The notes: generated from the letters alone by a model not told the origin. Positions 9,801-18,850 are shown, counted from the first letter of the stretch. The stretch: DNA of 64,000 bases from Pontibacter sp. E15-1 (GCF_022601975.1 NZ_JAKVIR010000014.1:97650-161649), one strand, 5' to 3'. A program made the numbers and translations.

Positions 9801-10559
9801 ATGGATACAGAATTTGATTTGTCGCTAGACGCGACGAAGTTAAGCTTAACACATAGCATCTTGAATGATTTGATGCTCAATGATTCCTGGTCAGTAGGGG
9901 ATGTGGCCACGCTCGTAGAGCTGAAGCCTTTTATGCATACGGAAGAGTGGGAGGCATTTTATTACCGGAGCGGCGAAGAGCGGGAGGTGCTCATTTCCCG
10001 CTGGGACGCGCCTACGCAGGCCACCCTGCAAGACACGTCGCTGATAAAGAACGACCAAAGCTTTGTGCACGGCCTCAACTGGAACCTAAAGAACCTGAAT
10101 ACTCATTTTGGCAGAACACGGGAAAGGCTTTACCAAATCGCAGAGACCGTGCGAAATTGCGCGAAGGATGCGCAACATGACCTTTCCCTGGAAGAGTGCT
10201 TTGAATACGTTCGGTATGAGGTGATTTTCAAACCCTGGAACGACATGGTCCTGCGCAAGCAAAACACCGTGAAGACGCTGCAGGGGGTATACCCTCAGGC
10301 GGAGTTCCGTAAAATGGCGGGCGTAATGGGCCACAACTACTCCGTGGATTACGAGGCCTACCTGGACGGCAAGCTGCAGTACGCGCTGCAAGTGAAGCCC
10401 ACTTCCTACAACGGCGATGCCACGCATATCAAGCATGCGCAGCAAGCCAACAAGCGTATAAACCAGCTGTATACTGCTCGTTTCGGAGTGCCGGTATACC
10501 TTGTTATCTCCGATGAGAAGGGCGAGATACTCCACTCAGAAATCCCGGAGAATCTATAG
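9801..10559 (+). CDS. MjaI-family type II restriction endonuclease-like protein
   Basis: A 252-residue protein. From memory of the MjaI family (MjaI cuts CTAG), three features fit. The N-terminal region has WSVGDVATLVEL followed by EEWEAFYY. The central segment contains FVHGLNWNLKNLN. The C-terminal nuclease core reads YSVDYEAYLDGKLQYALQVK followed by PTSYN, giving a PD-(D/E)XK-type site with Asp183 and QVK (197-199). A cognate methyltransferase would be expected but none is visible within 9 kb either side. The gene is therefore either a solitary enzyme, protected in trans, or a remnant. It is preceded by an unusually long AT-rich gap and flanked by housekeeping genes, consistent with transfer. 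The family call rests on recalled pattern, not a search. Confidence 0.65.
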   Translation: MDTEFDLSLDATKLSLTHSILNDLMLNDSWSVGDVATLVELKPFMHTEEWEAFYYRSGEEREVLISRWDAPTQATLQDTSLIKNDQSFVHGLNWNLKNLNTHFGRTRERLYQIAETVRNCAKDAQHDLSLEECFEYVRYEVIFKPWNDMVLRKQNTVKTLQGVYPQAEFRKMAGVMGHNYSVDYEAYLDGKLQYALQVKPTSYNGDATHIKHAQQANKRINQLYTARFGVPVYLVISDEKGEILHSEIPENL

Positions 10560-10587
10560 TAGCTAAGGCTGCCCCCGGGAAATAAAA

Positions 10588-10632
10588 AACGCCAGCCTGC
10601 TGCTTTCGTGTGAGAGCAGCAGGCTGGCGTTT
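10588..10632. terminator. Bidirectional terminator hairpin
   Basis: Stem AACGCCAGCCTGCTGCT pairs with its complement ending at 10632 around a short loop, flanked by an A-run on the left and a T-rich stretch on the right. It separates the convergent nuclease and hflX genes. Confidence 0.9.
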
Positions 10633-10638
10633 CCATTT

Positions 10639-11826
10639 TTATACGTTGTTAGGGTAACGCTGGTAATGGAGTTCGGCCACTCTGCGTTGCAGTTCATCGC
10701 GCAGCTCGTCCATGTTTATTTTGTCTGTGGCAGACACAAACAAGGCGGGGGCATGCATCTTGGCCATATACGTGGCTTTCAGGTCTTCAATAGACGGGCG
10801 CACCTCGGCGCCTTCTGCCGTAAGTTCCTCTTCCCGCTGCTGCAGGTACTGGTCTACCTTATTAAACACCAGCAACACCGGTTTCTCGGCGGCATTAATG
10901 TCTTTCAGCGTCTCGTTCACCACGGCGATGTGGTCTTCAAACGAAGGATGCGACACGTCCACCACGTGCATCAGCAGATCCGCCTCCCGGATCTCATCCA
11001 GCGTAGACTTAAACGACTCGATCAGCTTGGTTGGCAGCTTGCGGATGAACCCTACCGTGTCGGAGAGCAGGAAGGGGATATCGCTCAGCACGACCTTGCG
11101 CACTGTGGCATCCACGGTAGCGAACAGCTTGTTCTCGGCGAACACCTCCGATTTGGAGAGCAGGTTCATCAGGGTGGATTTGCCCACGTTGGTATACCCC
11201 ACCAGAGCCACGCGCACGATGCCCGAGCGGGCCTTGCGCTGCTCGAAGTTCTGCTTTTCAAACTTCTTGAGGCGCTCCTTCAGCAAGGATATTTTCTCCC
11301 GCACAATACGGCGGTCCGTCTCAATCTCCGTCTCGCCCGGTCCCTTCATGCCGATACCTCCTTTTTGCTTGGAAAGGTGCGTCCAGAGGTTGGTGAGGCG
11401 GGGCAGCAGGTATTGGTACTGCGCAATCTCGACCTGGGCGTGCGCCTGCGCCGTTTTGGCCCGGAGCGCGAAGATATCCAGGATCAGCAGGCTGCGGTCC
11501 ACAATTTTCACCTCAAGCTCGCGCTCGATGTTGCGCACCTGCGAAGGGGTCAGGTCATCATCGAAGATAACCATGTCCACGCCATGCTCCTTTACATAGG
11601 CGTTTATTTCCTCCAGCTTGCCGCTGCCCACAAAGGTCCCCCTGTCCGGTCTGTCCAGTTTCTGCACGAAGCGCTTGAGGGTGGCGGCGCCAGCCGTTTC
11701 GGTTAAAAAGGCAAGCTCATCGAGGTACTCGGCGGTTTGCTCGTCTGTCTGCCGGTAGTTCGGCACGGAAACCAGCACGGCAGTCTCCTGTGGCTTTGCG
11801 GTTTCGTAGAAATTCTTTTTCCCCAT
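10639..11826 (-). CDS. hflX: GTPase HflX
   Basis: A 395-residue ribosome-associated GTPase. The N-terminal HflX domain ends with the family signature GGIGMKGPGETEIETDRR (156-173). The G domain follows, with P-loop GYTNVGKST (210-218), DTVGF (G3) and NKVD (G4). HflX rescues or splits stalled ribosomes, especially after heat or antibiotic stress. Its ATG overlaps the last base of the upstream cytochrome gene's stop codon (TAATG on the minus strand), so translation is probably coupled. Confidence 0.97.
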   Translation of the reverse strand: MGKKNFYETAKPQETAVLVSVPNYRQTDEQTAEYLDELAFLTETAGAATLKRFVQKLDRPDRGTFVGSGKLEEINAYVKEHGVDMVIFDDDLTPSQVRNIERELEVKIVDRSLLILDIFALRAKTAQAHAQVEIAQYQYLLPRLTNLWTHLSKQKGGIGMKGPGETEIETDRRIVREKISLLKERLKKFEKQNFEQRKARSGIVRVALVGYTNVGKSTLMNLLSKSEVFAENKLFATVDATVRKVVLSDIPFLLSDTVGFIRKLPTKLIESFKSTLDEIREADLLMHVVDVSHPSFEDHIAVVNETLKDINAAEKPVLLVFNKVDQYLQQREEELTAEGAEVRPSIEDLKATYMAKMHAPALFVSATDKINMDELRDELQRRVAELHYQRYPNNV

Positions 11827-12554
11827 TAATTGGATTGTTTCAGCGTTGTGGTATAGGCGGCCAAAGCCTCGGTCTCTTGCCGGGTCAATTTGTCGCCAAA
11901 GCCAGGCATCAGGCCGCGGCCTTTCTCAATAACGATCATTCTGTCGTTAAGGCTCAAATTACTTTCCTTTAAGTTCGTGGCCCCTCCCATGCCTTTGGCA
12001 CCGTCGGAGCCATGGCAATTGGCGCACACCTGGGTATAAATGGCTTTTGTGTTTGCCAACTGCGTCTCGCTCAGGGCGGCCACGATCTCCTCGGGCGCGC
12101 TGTCGGTCGGATTGTTGAGGCTGGCATCGCCGGTTTCCACAGCGTCAGCCGCAGGCGTTACCGTGCTGAGGTGGTCAGCAGGCTTGTCTTTGTGCATCGC
12201 CAGGCTCTTTGTCTCTGCCACGCCATACACATACAGGAAAATAAAAAGGGAGAGGCCGGTGAGTGCCTTGTTCTCGCGCTTGATGCCCACGATGCCCAGC
12301 GGAATGGCCGCCAGCACAAGCACAATTTTCACGATAAGCCAGGTAGGCGTGCCGCCGTTGTACAAAAACAGCAGGTAGCCGCCAGTGAGCAGGATGAGCG
12401 TGCCGAACACCATGTCAAGCACCTTGGTTTTGCTTCTTACGCTGTTCAGCGCCTCGCGCTTGTTCAGGAAAAGGAGGACCGCCTTTACCGTGAAGAGAAG
12501 CAGGAAAAGCACGACTACCAGCACGTGGGTATGCAGAAATGCGATAGGTGGCAT
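11826..12554 (-). CDS. Membrane-anchored c-type cytochrome with SirB-like transmembrane domain
   Basis: A 242-residue protein. The first 112 residues hold four hydrophobic helices in a SirB2-like arrangement, with His8 and His10 near the start. A Ser/Thr/Ala-rich linker follows (about 125-155). The C-terminal domain is a class I cytochrome c with haem motif CANCH (177-181) and a likely axial Met in GLMPGFG (Met216). This topology puts the haem in the periplasm, suggesting electron transfer; the partner is unknown. It is the first gene of a coupled pair with hflX, an odd functional pairing. Confidence 0.85.
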   Translation of the reverse strand: MPPIAFLHTHVLVVVLFLLLFTVKAVLLFLNKREALNSVRSKTKVLDMVFGTLILLTGGYLLFLYNGGTPTWLIVKIVLVLAAIPLGIVGIKRENKALTGLSLFIFLYVYGVAETKSLAMHKDKPADHLSTVTPAADAVETGDASLNNPTDSAPEEIVAALSETQLANTKAIYTQVCANCHGSDGAKGMGGATNLKESNLSLNDRMIVIEKGRGLMPGFGDKLTRQETEALAAYTTTLKQSN

Positions 12555-12692
12555 AGGTATAAGGAGTTAGTTTTAGGGTTGATACAGATTTGCCGCAATT
12601 TACTCGAAATTTTCTGATGCTTCTGCTAAAATGGCTAACTTACGACTTTTTAGCCCAGCCCAAAACCACTCAGAGAACAGGGTTGCCCCTTT

Positions 12693-13802
12693 ATGCGCAT
12701 AGCCATTGTTATCAACACTTCCTGGAATATCTATAACTTCCGCATGAGCCTGATCAAGGCCCTGCTGGCGGAGGGGCATGAGGTGGTGGCCATCGCGCCC
12801 CGGGATGCGTATTCTGAGCGCCTGGTAGCGGCCGGGTGCCGTTTTGTGCCGGTGCAAATGGAGAAAGGCACCAACCCGTTCACAGACCTCCGGCTCATCT
12901 GGCGCCTGTACAAAACCTATCGGCAGGTGCGGCCGCAGGTGCTGCTGCACTATACCATCAAGCCGAACATCTATGGGGCAGTGGCGGCGCACTGGGCCGG
13001 TATACCTGCCATCAACAATGTGTCGGGGCTGGGCACGGTGTTTATCACACGGGATTATATCTCCAGCATTGCGCTGCGCCTCTATAAAATGACGTTCCGC
13101 TATCCGGCTAAAGTCTTTTTCCAGAACCAGGACGACCGCAGGCTGTTTTTGCGCAACAACCTGGTGCGCCCCGATATTACGGAGGTGCTGCCCGGGTCCG
13201 GGATAAACCTGCAGGAATTTGTGCCCGACAGGGAGTTCAAACGGCACGAGCCCTTCACTTTCCTGATGGTGGCGCGGGTGCTGTACGACAAGGGTATCGC
13301 GGAGTTCGTGCGGGCCTGCAAGCTGGTGCAAGGGAAGTATCCGCAGGTCAGGTGCCAGTTGCTGGGGCAGGTGGATGAGCAGAGCCGGTCGGGCGTGCGG
13401 CGGCGGCAACTGGAAGCATGGCTGGCCTCCGGCGTGCTAGAATACCTCGGCACGACCGATGCGGTGGCCAACGTGGTGCGCCACGCGGACTGCGTGGTGC
13501 TGCCCTCATACCGCGAAGGCACGCCGCGCACCCTGCTGGAGGCCGCTGCCATGGGCAAGCCCCTGATCGCGACCAACGTGCCGGGCTGCAGGGAGGTGGT
13601 GCAGCATGGGATTAATGGCTATCTTTGCCGCGTGCGCAGCGCAGACGACCTGGCCGATAAAATGGTGCAGATGCTGCAGCGAAGCGACGGCGAGTTGAAA
13701 AAAATGGGCGAAGCCAGCCGGCAGTTAGCGGCCACCCGCTTCGACGACCGCATCGTGATCGGAAAATACCTGCAAGCGATACAGACAATTTTGAATGACT
13801 GA
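12693..13802 (+). CDS. Glycosyltransferase, GT4 family
   Basis: A 369-residue GT-B enzyme. The N-terminal domain (MRIAIVINTSWNIYNFRM) resembles acceptor-binding domains of capsule and exopolysaccharide transferases. The C-terminal domain has the GT4 pattern: FLMVARVLYDKGIAEFV, then the E-x7-E-like segment PSYREGTPRTLLEAAAMGKP followed by ATNVPGCREVV. It probably transfers a sugar from a nucleotide-sugar donor during surface polysaccharide assembly. The next gene, rfbC, makes a dTDP-sugar precursor, supporting this setting, although a 126-bp AT-rich gap separates them. Confidence 0.9.
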   Translation: MRIAIVINTSWNIYNFRMSLIKALLAEGHEVVAIAPRDAYSERLVAAGCRFVPVQMEKGTNPFTDLRLIWRLYKTYRQVRPQVLLHYTIKPNIYGAVAAHWAGIPAINNVSGLGTVFITRDYISSIALRLYKMTFRYPAKVFFQNQDDRRLFLRNNLVRPDITEVLPGSGINLQEFVPDREFKRHEPFTFLMVARVLYDKGIAEFVRACKLVQGKYPQVRCQLLGQVDEQSRSGVRRRQLEAWLASGVLEYLGTTDAVANVVRHADCVVLPSYREGTPRTLLEAAAMGKPLIATNVPGCREVVQHGINGYLCRVRSADDLADKMVQMLQRSDGELKKMGEASRQLAATRFDDRIVIGKYLQAIQTILND

Positions 13803-13844
13803 CTTTTGAATAAATGAATACAGAACTTGATTCCTCAAATTCAA

Positions 13845-13874
13845 TTATTCAAAATTCAGTTATCCAAAATTCAT
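13845..13874. repeat. Short AT-rich tandem repeat
   Basis: Two 15-bp units, TTATTCAAAATTCAG and TTATCCAAAATTCAT, lie head to tail in the gap before rfbC, with further related ATTCAA words upstream. Such tracts are common between genes in this phylum; no function is evident. Confidence 0.6.
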
Positions 13875-13928
13875 ATATAAACCCGGAGCAGAGAGAGCTT
13901 CGCCTAAAACAGACCAACAGAGACAAAC

Positions 13929-14471
13929 ATGGAACATAATCTTTTCCACATCGAAGGCCTTATTGAGTTTTTGCCGCGCGTTTTCAGAGACGACCGGGGG
14001 TATTTTTTAGAGACCTTCAGCATGAAGTGGTTCGAGCTCTTTGGCAAGCAGCCCGCTTTTGTGCAGGACAACCAGTCGGTTTCGGGGAAGGGTGTGCTGC
14101 GCGGGCTGCATTTTCAGAAGCCTCCGCACGCGCAGGCCAAACTGGTGCGCGTTACCACGGGCAAAGCGCTGGATGTGGCCGTGGACCTGCGCAAGGGTTC
14201 CGCTACGTTTGGCCAGCATGTGGCCTGCGTGCTGGATGCGGGAAAGCACAACGTGTTCTTTATACCGGAGGGCTTTGCGCATGGCTTTGTAGCGCTGGAA
14301 GACAACACGACCTTCCTTTACAAGTGCACCGATTTCTATGCCCCTGCCACAGAGGGAGGCATCCTCTGGAACGACCCGGCCCTGGGCATCGACTGGGGTA
14401 TAGACGCCCCGCTGGTCTCGCCAAAAGACGAGGTACTGCCGCATCTGAGCCATTTTGACTCGCCGTTTTAA
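13929..14471 (+). CDS. rfbC: dTDP-4-dehydrorhamnose 3,5-epimerase
   Basis: A 180-residue cupin enzyme of full family length. It converts dTDP-4-dehydro-6-deoxyglucose to dTDP-4-dehydro-rhamnose in dTDP-L-rhamnose synthesis. Visible signatures are FRDDRGYFLETF, FVQDNQSVSGKGVLRGLHFQ (with the catalytic His in GLHFQ), VRVTTGKALDVAVDLRKGS and PEGFAHGFVAL. Other rfb genes (A, B, D) are not in the window. It sits after a GT4 transferase and ends at a perfect palindromic terminator. Confidence 0.96.
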   Translation: MEHNLFHIEGLIEFLPRVFRDDRGYFLETFSMKWFELFGKQPAFVQDNQSVSGKGVLRGLHFQKPPHAQAKLVRVTTGKALDVAVDLRKGSATFGQHVACVLDAGKHNVFFIPEGFAHGFVALEDNTTFLYKCTDFYAPATEGGILWNDPALGIDWGIDAPLVSPKDEVLPHLSHFDSPF

Positions 14472-14530
14472 TATCGACACAAGTAGTACGACACACGTAT
14501 CGCGACAAGAAACCCGGGGCAGCTTACTTT

Positions 14531-14584
14531 CTACGCGAATGGAAAAGAGACGCAAAATTTTGCGTCTCTTTTCCATTCGCGTAG
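14531..14584. terminator. 54-bp perfect palindrome acting as bidirectional terminator
   Basis: The left half begins CTACGCGAATGGAAAAGAGA and is followed directly by its exact 27-nt complement with no spacer. It lies between convergent rfbC and murF. AAAA/TTTT at the centre and the AAAAG/CTTTT runs in the arms give terminator-like character for both strands. Confidence 0.85.
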
Positions 14585-14591
14585 TGTTGTT

Positions 14592-15878
14592 TTACAGCTC
14601 CTCCACTAGCGTTTCCAGGCCCATGCCGCGCGAGCCTTTCACGAGCACATAGCTCTCCGCCACCGGGTGCTCCTGCAGCCACTGCTGCAACGCATTCTTC
14701 GTCTCAAAGTACAGGAAGTCGTTGCTTACTGCCGCGGCATGGCGCATGTCCTGGCCACACAGCAGCACCGCATCGAAGGGCTGCTCCGCCACGGCCTCTC
14801 CCAAGGCACGGTGCTCAGCGGCGCTCTCTTCGCCCATCTCAAACATGTCGCCGAGTATCACCACCTTTCGGGGGGCGCGCATCGCCCCGAAGTTGCGAAC
14901 GGCGGCAGCCATCGAGGTTGGGTTGGCATTGTAAGCGTCCAGGATAATCGTGTTACTGCCTTTCTGCAGTACCTGCGAGCGGTTGTTCTCGGGGCTATAC
15001 CCGGCAATTGCTGCGTTTGCCTCTTGCAGCGGCACGCCAAAATACTTGCCGATACAGGCCGCCGCCGCCATGTTCTCATAGTTGTAGCTGCCTACCAACT
15101 GGGTCTGCACCTCGTTCCCCGCCTCATCGCGGTATACCACGTATGGCGAGGCCTCCAGCAGCTCACTGTGGTAGTAGTCGCCGGGGGCTGGATACGTGAC
15201 TTTGTGTTCGATACGGCGGCTCATGCGCATCAGGTGCTCGTTTCCGGTGTTGATGAACACGGTGCCGCCTGCGTTGAGCAGATGCATGTATAACTCGCTC
15301 TTGCCACGCGCCACGCCCTCCAAACTGCCGAAGCCCTCGAGGTGCGCCTTGCCGATGTTGGTGATCAGGCCGTGGGTGGGCTGCGCGATGCTGCAGAGCA
15401 GGGCGATTTCCCCGATGTGGTTGGCGCCCATCTCGATGATGGCCATCTCATGCTCCGGGGTTATGCGCAGCAGCGTGAGCGGCACGCCGATATGGTTGTT
15501 CAGGTTGCCTTGGGTATACAGCGTGTTAAACTTCCGGCTCAGCACGGCATAGATCAACTCTTTGGATGTTGTCTTGCCGTTAGAGCCTGTTATACCTACG
15601 ACCGGTATACTCAGCTGCTGGCGGTGGTGCCGGGCCAGTTCCTGCAGCGCCTGCAGGGTGTCGTCCACCACAAGCACATTGTCTGCCGCCAGGGCGGGGT
15701 CGTCTACCACAGCGTATTTTGCCCCTTTCTCCAGCGCGGCCACGGCAAACTTTGCCCCTTTAAAATTCGGGCCGTTCAGGGCAAAAAACAGGCTCTGCTC
15801 TTGGGTGGCGCGGGAGTCGGTGCTGACGTGGCGGCACTCCAGGTACTTTTGGTATAAGTAGGCGATGTTGTTCTGCAT
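14592..15878 (-). CDS. murF: UDP-N-acetylmuramoyl-tripeptide--D-alanyl-D-alanine ligase
   Basis: A 428-residue cytoplasmic Mur ligase, which adds D-Ala-D-Ala to the UDP-MurNAc tripeptide. It has the ATP-binding loop GSNGKTTSKE (98-107) and the TQGNLNNHIGVPLTLLRI segment. MAIIEMGANHIGEI and the C-terminal LILDAYNANPTSM are diagnostic of MurF. Here it stands alone, away from the usual mur/dcw cluster, as is frequent in Bacteroidota. The stop lies 8 bp from the large palindromic terminator. Confidence 0.96.
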   Translation of the reverse strand: MQNNIAYLYQKYLECRHVSTDSRATQEQSLFFALNGPNFKGAKFAVAALEKGAKYAVVDDPALAADNVLVVDDTLQALQELARHHRQQLSIPVVGITGSNGKTTSKELIYAVLSRKFNTLYTQGNLNNHIGVPLTLLRITPEHEMAIIEMGANHIGEIALLCSIAQPTHGLITNIGKAHLEGFGSLEGVARGKSELYMHLLNAGGTVFINTGNEHLMRMSRRIEHKVTYPAPGDYYHSELLEASPYVVYRDEAGNEVQTQLVGSYNYENMAAAACIGKYFGVPLQEANAAIAGYSPENNRSQVLQKGSNTIILDAYNANPTSMAAAVRNFGAMRAPRKVVILGDMFEMGEESAAEHRALGEAVAEQPFDAVLLCGQDMRHAAAVSNDFLYFETKNALQQWLQEHPVAESYVLVKGSRGMGLETLVEEL

Positions 15879-15929
15879 GAAATGCGTAATTTTAACTTCG
15901 GTGATACACGTTTGGCAAGGCGTCCGTTC

Positions 15930-16095
15930 TTAGAGCATGTTTAAAATTCATATTTGGGCTGCAAATTGTTCATAAAGGAACCTGACTTCACCTTTTTATC
16001 GCCCCATAGCGCTGCTATGCGGCTCAAAAAACGCTTCGCCAGAACCCTTCCTGAACAACTTTCGCTTCCAAAAACGAAATTTAAACATGCTCTTA
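15930..16095. mobile_element. MITE-like repeat, copy 1
   Basis: A 166-bp unit nearly identical to 23226-23392. Its ends are imperfect inverted repeats (TTAGAGCATGTTTAAA at the left, TTTAAACATGCTCTTA at the right). Inside lie a small palindrome around ATAGCGCTGCTAT and a hairpin-like TTTCGCTTCCAAAAACGAAA near the right end. No transposase is encoded. The features fit a non-autonomous miniature element mobilised in trans. Confidence 0.75.
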
Positions 16096-16209
16096 AAAGA
16101 GTGGGCCCTCCACAGTGGCAATATACATTCAAAACCTTAAAAGCTATAGCCCTGTGGGAGTCGCTGTCTAAATAAAGCACTGGCCTGGCAGCCGCCTCAG
16201 CTCTTTACC

Positions 16210-18444
16210 ATGAAGAAGTACCTCTCCCTTTTATGCCTTACATTTTGCACCCTGGCAGCAGCTGTAGCCCAGCAACAGGAGCCGTTCAAGTTCCGGTTCC
16301 GGCACGATGTGCCTGTGGCAGCGCCAGGCAAGCCACTGTCTGCCCCCTGGAGCGGTGGCCTCAACACCCCGCAGTTTTCCACCATCGACCTGAACAAGGA
16401 TGGGCAGGAGGATCTTTTTATCTTCGACAGGCAACTGCAAAAAGTGTATACCTGGCTGGCCGTGCAGCAAAACGGGAAGTGGCAGTATCAGTATGCACCT
16501 GCGTATGAGGTGTTTTTCCCGGCGGAGCTGGAGAGCTGGGTGCTGCTGCGCGACTACAATTGCGACGGCCTGAAGGATATTTTCACCAGCAGCCCGCTCG
16601 GCATCAAGGTATACAGGCAGGAGGCAGCCACGCAGGGGCAACTGCAGTTTTCGCTCGCGGAAGAGGCGCTGTTTTATAACAACAATCATATAAACTTGCA
16701 GATGCTGAGTGTTGATATCCCTGCCATCACAGACATTGATAACGACGGCGATCTGGATGTGCTGATCGCAGAGTTTTCCGGAGGCTATACCCTGGAGCTT
16801 TACCGCAACCAACAGGCCGAGGAGAACCTGGCGTGCGGCACCCTGCAGTTTGTGCAGCAGACCAACTGGTGGGGCAGAATTACGGAGTGCACTGGCTGCA
16901 ACAACTACCTGTTTAGCGCTTTCTGCCGGGTGGCGGCACCGCAGCATACCGGCCACGACGGCTCCGCGCTGCTATTGTTAGATATGAACGCCGATGGCGA
17001 CAAGGATCTGGTGATGAGCGGCGTGCAGTGCAATAATCTAGTGCTGATGGAAAACGAAGGCACCGTTGAAAATGCGGAGATGACCAGCTTTCTGCCTGCC
17101 TTCCCGGCGGCTACCCCCGTGGCGTTTACGGGTTTCCCGGCAGCATACTACGAGGATGTTACCTTTGACGGCATACCGGATATGCTCGTGGCACCCCAGG
17201 CAGCGCAGGGTATCGTGCAGGGAGTGAACTATGAGAATTCGACCTGGCTTTACCGTAACGCAGGCGCAGCCAACCAGCCCGAATTCCAGTTTATACAGGA
17301 CGATTTCCTGCAGGGGCAGATGATAGACGTGGGCGATGGGGCTTTTCCTGCCTTCGCCGATATCGACGCCGATGGCGACCTGGATATGCTGGTCGGCAAC
17401 GTGGCCGCGCCGCATGGGAATATGTATAGCGCCTCGCTGCGCTTTTACCGCAATACCGGCACCTCCACTTCTCCCGCCTTCGCGGTAGAAGACTACGATT
17501 ACCTGGGCCTGCAGCAGGCGAATCTTTTCAACCTGAAGCCTGCCTTTGCCGATATAAACGGCGACGGTGCCACAGACCTGGTGCTGACGTATAAAACCGC
17601 GCAAGCCAACTCCACCCGCATCAGTTTTATACCTAACAAAGCTACCAAAGGCCAGCGGGCGCAGTATGATTTTAAGGACGTGCAGCAGCTGCAGGCCATT
17701 TCCGAAAATGCCGCGTCCGCTTTGGTAGACGCCGACACTGATGGCGACCTGGACCTGCTGCTGGGCAAAAGCGACGGCAGCCTGCTCTTTTACCGCAATA
17801 CCGGTACAATGGCGGCACCTGTGTTTACAGAAGAAATCGCCTCCTTCGGGGATGTGACACAAGATTATGCGCGCCGCTTTTTATACCCTGCCACCGCCGA
17901 CGTAGACGGCGACGGTATACCTGATTTGCTGACTACAGACGAAAGCGGCACCCTGCGTGTATACCGCAATATAGCGGCCGCTTTACAGGGCGATGCGTTA
18001 ACCGCTGAAACAGAAGTGCTGGAGAACGAGCTGCTGGGCGCCACTCAGGCAACGCGTTTCGGCAAAGGACAGAGCATCACAACGGCTGCGTTAGGGGGAG
18101 AAAACACGCTATACCTTGTCATCGGCACGCAGGGCGGCGGGTTATACCTGCTGGAGCAGGTAAGCGGCAACACCGGCGCACTCCCCGCGCCAGAAGCTGC
18201 CCTGACGCTGGCGGTGTATCCGAACCCGGCCGACAGGGGCGCCGTCGCCGTGGCGCGGATGGACGCATCTGAGCCGGTGGTGCTACAGGTATATGACGCC
18301 ATCGGCAGACAGGTATACCGCAGCTCCGGCACCCATACCCGTAGCCATACCATGCCGCTGCAGCGTCTGCGGGCCGGCATATACATCGTCAGGGCCACCT
18401 CCGAAGACGGCAGGCATGTTTCAGGCAAGTTGATGGTATGGTAA
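16210..18444 (+). CDS. Secreted FG-GAP/VCBS-repeat protein with T9SS C-terminal sorting domain
   Basis: A 744-residue protein with a signal peptide (MKKYLSLLCLTFCTLAAAVA, cleavage before QQQ). Repeated FG-GAP/VCBS units carry calcium-binding-like DxDxDGxxD loops such as DLNKDGQEDL, DIDNDGDLDVL, DMNADGDKDL, DIDADGDLDML, DINGDGATDL, DADTDGDLDLL and DVDGDGIPDL. They form an integrin-like beta-propeller. The last about 80 residues (LAVYPNPADRGAVAV through IYIVRATSEDGRHVSGKL) are a type A sorting domain of the type IX secretion system, so the protein is predicted to be surface-attached or released. No catalytic domain is visible; adhesion or a structural role is inferred. Confidence 0.9.
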   Translation: MKKYLSLLCLTFCTLAAAVAQQQEPFKFRFRHDVPVAAPGKPLSAPWSGGLNTPQFSTIDLNKDGQEDLFIFDRQLQKVYTWLAVQQNGKWQYQYAPAYEVFFPAELESWVLLRDYNCDGLKDIFTSSPLGIKVYRQEAATQGQLQFSLAEEALFYNNNHINLQMLSVDIPAITDIDNDGDLDVLIAEFSGGYTLELYRNQQAEENLACGTLQFVQQTNWWGRITECTGCNNYLFSAFCRVAAPQHTGHDGSALLLLDMNADGDKDLVMSGVQCNNLVLMENEGTVENAEMTSFLPAFPAATPVAFTGFPAAYYEDVTFDGIPDMLVAPQAAQGIVQGVNYENSTWLYRNAGAANQPEFQFIQDDFLQGQMIDVGDGAFPAFADIDADGDLDMLVGNVAAPHGNMYSASLRFYRNTGTSTSPAFAVEDYDYLGLQQANLFNLKPAFADINGDGATDLVLTYKTAQANSTRISFIPNKATKGQRAQYDFKDVQQLQAISENAASALVDADTDGDLDLLLGKSDGSLLFYRNTGTMAAPVFTEEIASFGDVTQDYARRFLYPATADVDGDGIPDLLTTDESGTLRVYRNIAAALQGDALTAETEVLENELLGATQATRFGKGQSITTAALGGENTLYLVIGTQGGGLYLLEQVSGNTGALPAPEAALTLAVYPNPADRGAVAVARMDASEPVVLQVYDAIGRQVYRSSGTHTRSHTMPLQRLRAGIYIVRATSEDGRHVSGKLMVW

Positions 18445-18830
18445 AGCAGGCATTCCTCTATCTTGATCTGACAATGGCTGCTGCTTATCGCAAGGGATTG
18501 CCGGAGAAGGTGCAGCAAATCTTGCCAGAGGCGGCTGTGCTGGATGTGGATTCGACTTCAGGCGAACTGGTATTGCACTATGCTCTGCGTCTGCTCCGCG
18601 AAAGTGAAAAGGCTGTGGTATATATAAAAGCTGACGCTACGGTAACAGGTTTCGGAGGCATCCTGCCGCTCTTGGAGGAGTTGTTTGATGGGAACGAACA
18701 GCGGCTTATACTGCTGTCCGGCGATTACCCGCGTCTCCTGCGCATGTTGCAGGCGCGCCCGCAGGTGCAGTTTGCGCAGGTAAACGAGCAAGACGCGCTG
18801 GAGGCGGTAAAGCAGTTTCTGGAAGAATAG
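18438..18830 (+). CDS. Hypothetical protein, 130 residues
   Basis: The start overlaps the stop of the T9SS gene by 7 bp. An internal Met at residue 13 is an alternative start. I do not recognise the family. Predicted features are a hydrophilic cytoplasmic alpha/beta protein with hydrophobic strands (AVVYIKADATV, RLILLSGDY) and a C-terminal helix, and no signal peptide or membrane segment. Translational coupling to an exported protein is unusual given that this one looks cytoplasmic. Confidence 0.65.
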   Translation: MVKQAFLYLDLTMAAAYRKGLPEKVQQILPEAAVLDVDSTSGELVLHYALRLLRESEKAVVYIKADATVTGFGGILPLLEELFDGNEQRLILLSGDYPRLLRMLQARPQVQFAQVNEQDALEAVKQFLEE

Positions 18831-18850
18831 CCTTTTTTTACTTGCAGAAA

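Noticed and set aside
9413..9910. 165-codon minus-strand frame before the restriction enzyme gene
   Set aside because: It overlaps the 5' end of a better gene and has a Ser/Cys-rich sequence without structure.
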